Part shown: positions 13,213 to 15,720 of the stretch, piece after piece
How positions within the stretch are numbered: position 1 is the first letter of the stretch
Layout of the letters: each line of letters starts with the position of its first letter
Origin: Solirubrobacterales bacterium
GTDB taxonomy: Bacteria; Actinomycetota; Thermoleophilia; Solirubrobacterales; 70-9
Length of the DNA stretch: 15,720 nucleotides
Reading direction: 5' to 3'
Assembly: GCA_030152805.1 (NCBI GenBank)
Contig: JASLIG010000062.1
Location: forward strand, 1-15,720
The notes under the pieces: model-generated
Databases searched by the model: none
The model's input: the letters and a program-made list of their open reading frames with translations, nothing else
Told to the model about the DNA's origin: nothing
Translations under genes and position numbers: made by a program

Positions 13213-13247
13213 CCAGGGAACGACTCTGGGAACAATCTTTTTCTTTT
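13213..13247 (+). terminator. Weak candidate terminator after the TetR 6-7 operon
   Basis: CCCAG (13213-13217) can pair with CTGGG (13226-13230), followed after 7 nt by a T-rich run (13238-13247). The stem is short and the T run distant, so this may only be the first two GGGAAC boxes by another reading. Confidence 0.25.
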
Positions 13248-13259
13248 GGGAACTTTCTC

Positions 13260-13288
13260 TTGACAACCCCTGAGCGGGGTGCTTCACT
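13260..13288 (+). promoter_or_regulatory. Probable promoter of the collagen-like gene
   Basis: A consensus TTGACA (13260-13265) is followed after 17 bp by TTCACT (13283-13288), a poor -10. Transcription from here gives a leader of about 150 nt before the ATG at 13448. The weak -10 and nearby GGGAAC boxes suggest it needs an activator. Confidence 0.45.
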
Positions 13289-13315
13289 GGCGCCACTTGC
13301 CGGTACAACTAGCAC

Positions 13316-13332
13316 CTTCTAGGAACTAGAAG
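13316..13332. promoter_or_regulatory. 17-bp inverted repeat in the collagen-gene leader
   Basis: CTTCTAG (13316-13322) and CTAGAAG (13326-13332) are perfect inverted repeats around GAA. In RNA this would be a 7-bp stem with a tight 3-nt loop; in DNA it would suit a dimeric regulator. A second small hairpin follows (GCCGC 13393-13397 with GCGGC 13406-13410). I recognise no known riboswitch in the leader. Confidence 0.45.
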
Positions 13333-13447
13333 CACCTCGCAAGCGTTCCCCAGGGAACGAGAGGTACAGGGACATAACCGAGCCTCGCGGAAGCCGCAAA
13401 GGGAAGCGGCGGGCAGAGGGGCTCACGGGACAAGGAGAGAGATCTAG

Positions 13448-14209
13448 ATGTTCTCGACGCTACGCACGCGTTTCGGCATCCCCGGAGTCATCTCGGTGAT
13501 AGCCCTAGTCTTCGCAATGCTCGGCGGCGCCTATGCCGCCTCCAACTCTTCAAACGCCGGTTCAAACGCCGGCAAGGCGACAGCTTCCGCCAAGGCCAAG
13601 AAGGGACCGAGGGGTCCAAAGGGTCCGAAGGGCGATACCGGCCCGGCGGGTCCGCAGGGGCCGGCTGGTCCGGCGGGCGCCAAGGGTGACGCCGGAGCTA
13701 ACGGATCGAATGGGGCTGCCGGAGCCGCCGGTCCGACGGGGCCGACCGGCAAAACCGGAGCCACGGGAGCGAGCGGCCAAACTGGCTTCACCGAAACGCT
13801 GCCGAGTGGCAAGACCGAGACCGGCACCTGGGCCAGCGGTGGCTTCTTCGCGTCTGAAGGCGAACCTCATGTAGTGGACTCGATCTCGTTCACGATTCCG
13901 CTCGCGGCCCCCTCCGAACACGTCTTCCTGCTCAACAAGGCAGAAACCGAAGAATCGACCACCACACCCGTCGAAGGCTGCGAATACGACCCCGCTGACC
14001 CCACCGCCGTGCCCGTAGCGCCGCCCGGCACTCTCTGCGTCTTCACGACGAGAGAAGGCGAAGAAGAAGGCACGGTCGTGAGCGTGACCAAAAGCCCGGC
14101 GGGCCTAATTAAGAGCGACTCCCGCCTCGGCGCCTACATCTGGGGTAACCCCCCCCTCGGCAAGTTCGAACTTGCCGGCACCTGGGCGGTGACCGCGGCG
14201 GCGGAATAA
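13448..14209 (+). CDS. Secreted collagen-like (GXY repeat) protein
   Basis: This 253-residue protein has a short basic start and one hydrophobic signal/anchor segment (about 11-30, GVISVIALVFAMLGGAYAA), a design I recall at the head of many Thermoleophilia surface proteins. Residues 53-112 are 20 uninterrupted Gly-X-Y triplets (GPRGPKGPKGDTGPAGPQ and on), enough for a short collagen triple helix. Residues 113-253 form a Thr/Glu-rich C-terminal domain with predicted beta character and two Cys (178 and 197) that could form a disulfide. The C-terminal part resembles domains that often follow the GXY stretch but I cannot name the fold. The start has a good Shine-Dalgarno (AGGAG at 13433-13437, spacing 10 nt). 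Inferred role: a trimeric cell-surface or matrix protein. A strong hairpin follows the stop. Confidence 0.9.
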   Translation: MFSTLRTRFGIPGVISVIALVFAMLGGAYAASNSSNAGSNAGKATASAKAKKGPRGPKGPKGDTGPAGPQGPAGPAGAKGDAGANGSNGAAGAAGPTGPTGKTGATGASGQTGFTETLPSGKTETGTWASGGFFASEGEPHVVDSISFTIPLAAPSEHVFLLNKAETEESTTTPVEGCEYDPADPTAVPVAPPGTLCVFTTREGEEEGTVVSVTKSPAGLIKSDSRLGAYIWGNPPLGKFELAGTWAVTAAAE

Positions 14210-14219
14210 CGGCGCCCTC

Positions 14220-14250
14220 CCACCGCCGGCCTTGGCAGGGCCGGCGGTGG
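14220..14250 (+). terminator. 12-bp stem-loop terminator after the collagen-like gene
   Basis: CCACCGCCGGCC (14220-14231) pairs perfectly with GGCCGGCGGTGG (14239-14250) over a 7-nt loop, starting 10 nt after the stop. No T tract follows, so it may terminate by an actinobacterial-type hairpin or only stabilise the mRNA end. It separates the gene from the next one, which starts at 14287. Confidence 0.6.
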
Positions 14251-14286
14251 CCACGCCCGCAACTCACCGGATCGCAAGGAGCCCAG

Positions 14287-15720
14287 ATGACACCGTCACA
14301 GCGCAAGCCACAAAAGCCCCGCCGCCGCCGAGCCCGCCTTGGCATCGCCGTCGCGGCGCTGCTCGTCCTCGGGCTCCTCGCAGCATCCCCCGCCTCGGCC
14401 GCCTACGAACAGGTCGGCACCTTCGCCGGCAACCCCGGCGAACTGCATCCCGGCAACAGCTCCACGGAATGGCCCGAAGAGGTCCAGCTCTCCGGCGTCG
14501 GCGGCATGGCGGTCAACTACACCGGCGCGGGTGGGGTTCCGGCGGGGACCCTCTACGCAGCCACCCGCGGCAACAGCAGCTTCAGCGACAGCAACCGCGC
14601 CATACGCATAGCCCGCTTCAACCCCGACGGCAGCTTTAGCGAGAACTGGACCTTCTCCGGAAGCCCACCGGAAGAACGCTGTGGCCCCGACGGCGACCCC
14701 GCCCACCCGGTGTGCAACAGCCGAGTGACAGCAAGCTATTCCAATATCGACGTCGAGGTCGACCAGAGTACTGGCTACGTCTACCTGCTCGACGTAGAGC
14801 CCACCTTGAACGAACTCGAAATAGGTATGAACGCCGTCCACGTTTACAGCGCCGACGGCTCGGAACTGATCACCGAATTCGGCGTACTGGGTAAACCAAG
14901 CGAAACGCTGGCGCATCCGGAGTGGATCCACAACACTGAACCCGGCGGTCTTGCCCTGGGCCCCGGCGGCAAGGTCTACGTCCAAGACGTCTTCGGAGGC
15001 CCCTCCATCCGGCTGATGACCTTCGAACCGCAGTCCCCCGGCGACTACGAACACTACGTCTACGCCGGGCAGGCTCACGACGTTCCGAACTTCGAATCGA
15101 AGTACCCGAGCAGCCCCGTCGCCGACGCCGCTGGCGACCTCTACGTGATGTTGGGAGTCCGAGACGGGATCGCCAAGCTCGATCCCGACCAGCCGGCGGA
15201 TCCGCTGCTCTGCGAATTCAAATTCCCCAAAGGCCACATCTCGGCCATAACGGTCAACCCGCTGAACGGCGAAGTCTTCTTCTACACCGACACCGACAAG
15301 AAGATCCACCAGCTCTCCTCCTGCGAAGGAACGGGCAAATTCAAAGAAGTCGGCACGTCGGCTTTCTCGCCGCCACGCTTCGCGCTGTACGCATTGGCGT
15401 TCGACCCGCTGCGACAGTTCGATCCAAGCCGCCCGGCGGGGGTGCTCTACGGCGCCAATCTCGACGGCCAAGGCGGGAAAACCGAAGAAGGTGGGCTGCA
15501 CGAATCCTCAATGGGCTACACCTTCGCCCCGCCGGCGGAATTCCCACCGGTGATCGAAGCGGAGTCGGTCTCCCACGTAACCGCGACGACGGCGGAACTG
15601 GGCGCCCAGATCAACCCCAAGGGCCCGCCGACGAACTACGTCTTCCAGTATGAGACCCAGGCCGAATACGAAGCCAACGAACCTGCCGACCGCTTCGCCG
15701 GGGCCAAAGAAGCGCCGCCC
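14287..15720 (+). CDS. Secreted beta-propeller (NHL-like) protein with FN3-like domain, 3'-truncated
   Basis: The frame is open from the ATG at 14287 to the window end, giving 478 residues without a stop. AAGGAG (14276-14281) lies 5 nt before the ATG. A basic N-terminus (KPRRRRAR) and a hydrophobic core (GIAVAALLVLGLLAASPASA) form a signal peptide, probably cleaved after Ala38. Residues about 40-410 contain repeated propeller-like units: NIDVEVDQSTGYVYLLD, GGLALGPGGKVYVQD, PVADAAGDLYVMLG, AITVNPLNGEVFFYTD and LYALAFDPL, each ending in a G-x-V/L-Y-V strand as in NHL/SMP-30-like proteins. From about 419 (PPVIEAESVSHVTATTAELG, then GPPTNYVFQYET) an FN3-like or related Ig-like unit begins and runs out of the window. 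Expect a much larger surface protein. GAA is preferred over GAG, unlike upstream genes. Binding partner is unknown. Confidence 0.85.
   Translation, partial: MTPSQRKPQKPRRRRARLGIAVAALLVLGLLAASPASAAYEQVGTFAGNPGELHPGNSSTEWPEEVQLSGVGGMAVNYTGAGGVPAGTLYAATRGNSSFSDSNRAIRIARFNPDGSFSENWTFSGSPPEERCGPDGDPAHPVCNSRVTASYSNIDVEVDQSTGYVYLLDVEPTLNELEIGMNAVHVYSADGSELITEFGVLGKPSETLAHPEWIHNTEPGGLALGPGGKVYVQDVFGGPSIRLMTFEPQSPGDYEHYVYAGQAHDVPNFESKYPSSPVADAAGDLYVMLGVRDGIAKLDPDQPADPLLCEFKFPKGHISAITVNPLNGEVFFYTDTDKKIHQLSSCEGTGKFKEVGTSAFSPPRFALYALAFDPLRQFDPSRPAGVLYGANLDGQGGKTEEGGLHESSMGYTFAPPAEFPPVIEAESVSHVTATTAELGAQINPKGPPTNYVFQYETQAEYEANEPADRFAGAKEAPP

Larger units (their letters stand above)
13216..13358. repeat. 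Cluster of GGGAAC boxes, possible operator region
   Basis: GGGAAC occurs at 13216-13221, 13228-13233, 13248-13253 and 13353-13358, the last paired with GTTCCC (13345-13350) as a 6-2-6 palindrome. A further GGAAC sits at 13322-13326. Three boxes lie directly upstream of the TTGACA at 13260 and the palindrome lies downstream of it, an arrangement typical of regulator binding around a promoter. Which protein binds is unknown. Confidence 0.5.

Noticed and set aside
11798..13315. Minus-strand ORF of 505 aa opposite the two TetR genes
   Set aside because: Low-complexity Gly/Ala/Leu-rich translation without domain features; a GC-rich antisense shadow of two clear TetR genes.
13266..13447. Known riboswitch (c-di-GMP, cobalamin, glycine or ydaO/c-di-AMP type) in the long leader of the collagen-like gene
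   Set aside because: Small hairpins and scattered GGGAC and GCAAAG strings are present, but no complete consensus core could be matched by eye. A covariance-model scan would decide.
14296..15501. Minus-strand ORF of 401 aa at the right end
   Set aside because: It lies opposite the propeller gene, which has a Shine-Dalgarno, signal peptide and repeat units; the antisense frame is Val/Gly/Ala-rich with no motif.

Overview
The window looks like chromosome of a high-GC actinobacterium, most probably class Thermoleophilia (Solirubrobacter/Conexibacter-like). This is an inference from the strong G/C bias at third codon positions, the crowd of TetR regulators, the DUF3105 protein, and a secreted collagen-like protein whose N-terminal membrane/signal segment resembles one I know from that class. 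No rRNA, tRNA, CRISPR array, insertion sequence or phage gene was seen.

Region 1 (1-2629, + strand) is the tail of an envelope or exopolysaccharide cluster. It holds the end of a membrane GT2 glycosyltransferase, a small PglC/WcaJ-type phosphoglycosyl transferase, a RimJ/PseH-like GNAT acetyltransferase and a FemAB/GNAT-fold protein. Two of the three junctions are GTGA stop/start overlaps, so the genes are translationally coupled.

Region 2 (2626-5748, - strand) is a likely three-gene operon: sugar-porter MFS transporter, methylenetetrahydrofolate reductase (metF), and a membrane-anchored DUF3105 protein. It ends against region 1, with both stop codons inside one CTAG.

Region 3 (5749-7033) is a 406-bp gene-poor stretch, then a crotonase-family enoyl-CoA hydratase whose Shine-Dalgarno lies in a hairpin. 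After it comes a 20-bp perfect stem-loop whose right arm recurs once 71 bp away.

Region 4 (7034-13192) is the striking part: eight TetR domains encoded by seven genes in about 6.2 kb, on both strands. One ORF encodes two complete TetR units in a single 453-residue chain. All eight domains end in a related motif (LLP...PY[LFV]G) and seven of eight carry a Cys just after the HTH. Several genes share a promoter/start arrangement, TANNNT then 6-7 nt then GTG, typical of leaderless actinobacterial mRNAs. The only non-regulator in the array is a small coiled-coil protein with a C-terminal membrane anchor. No structural gene that the array would obviously control lies inside it.

Region 5 (13193-15720, + strand) codes for surface proteins. 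A 255-bp leader rich in GGGAAC boxes precedes a secreted collagen-like (GXY) protein, then a strong hairpin, then a secreted beta-propeller/FN3-like protein cut by the window end. Codon use here favours GAA over GAG, unlike the upstream genes.
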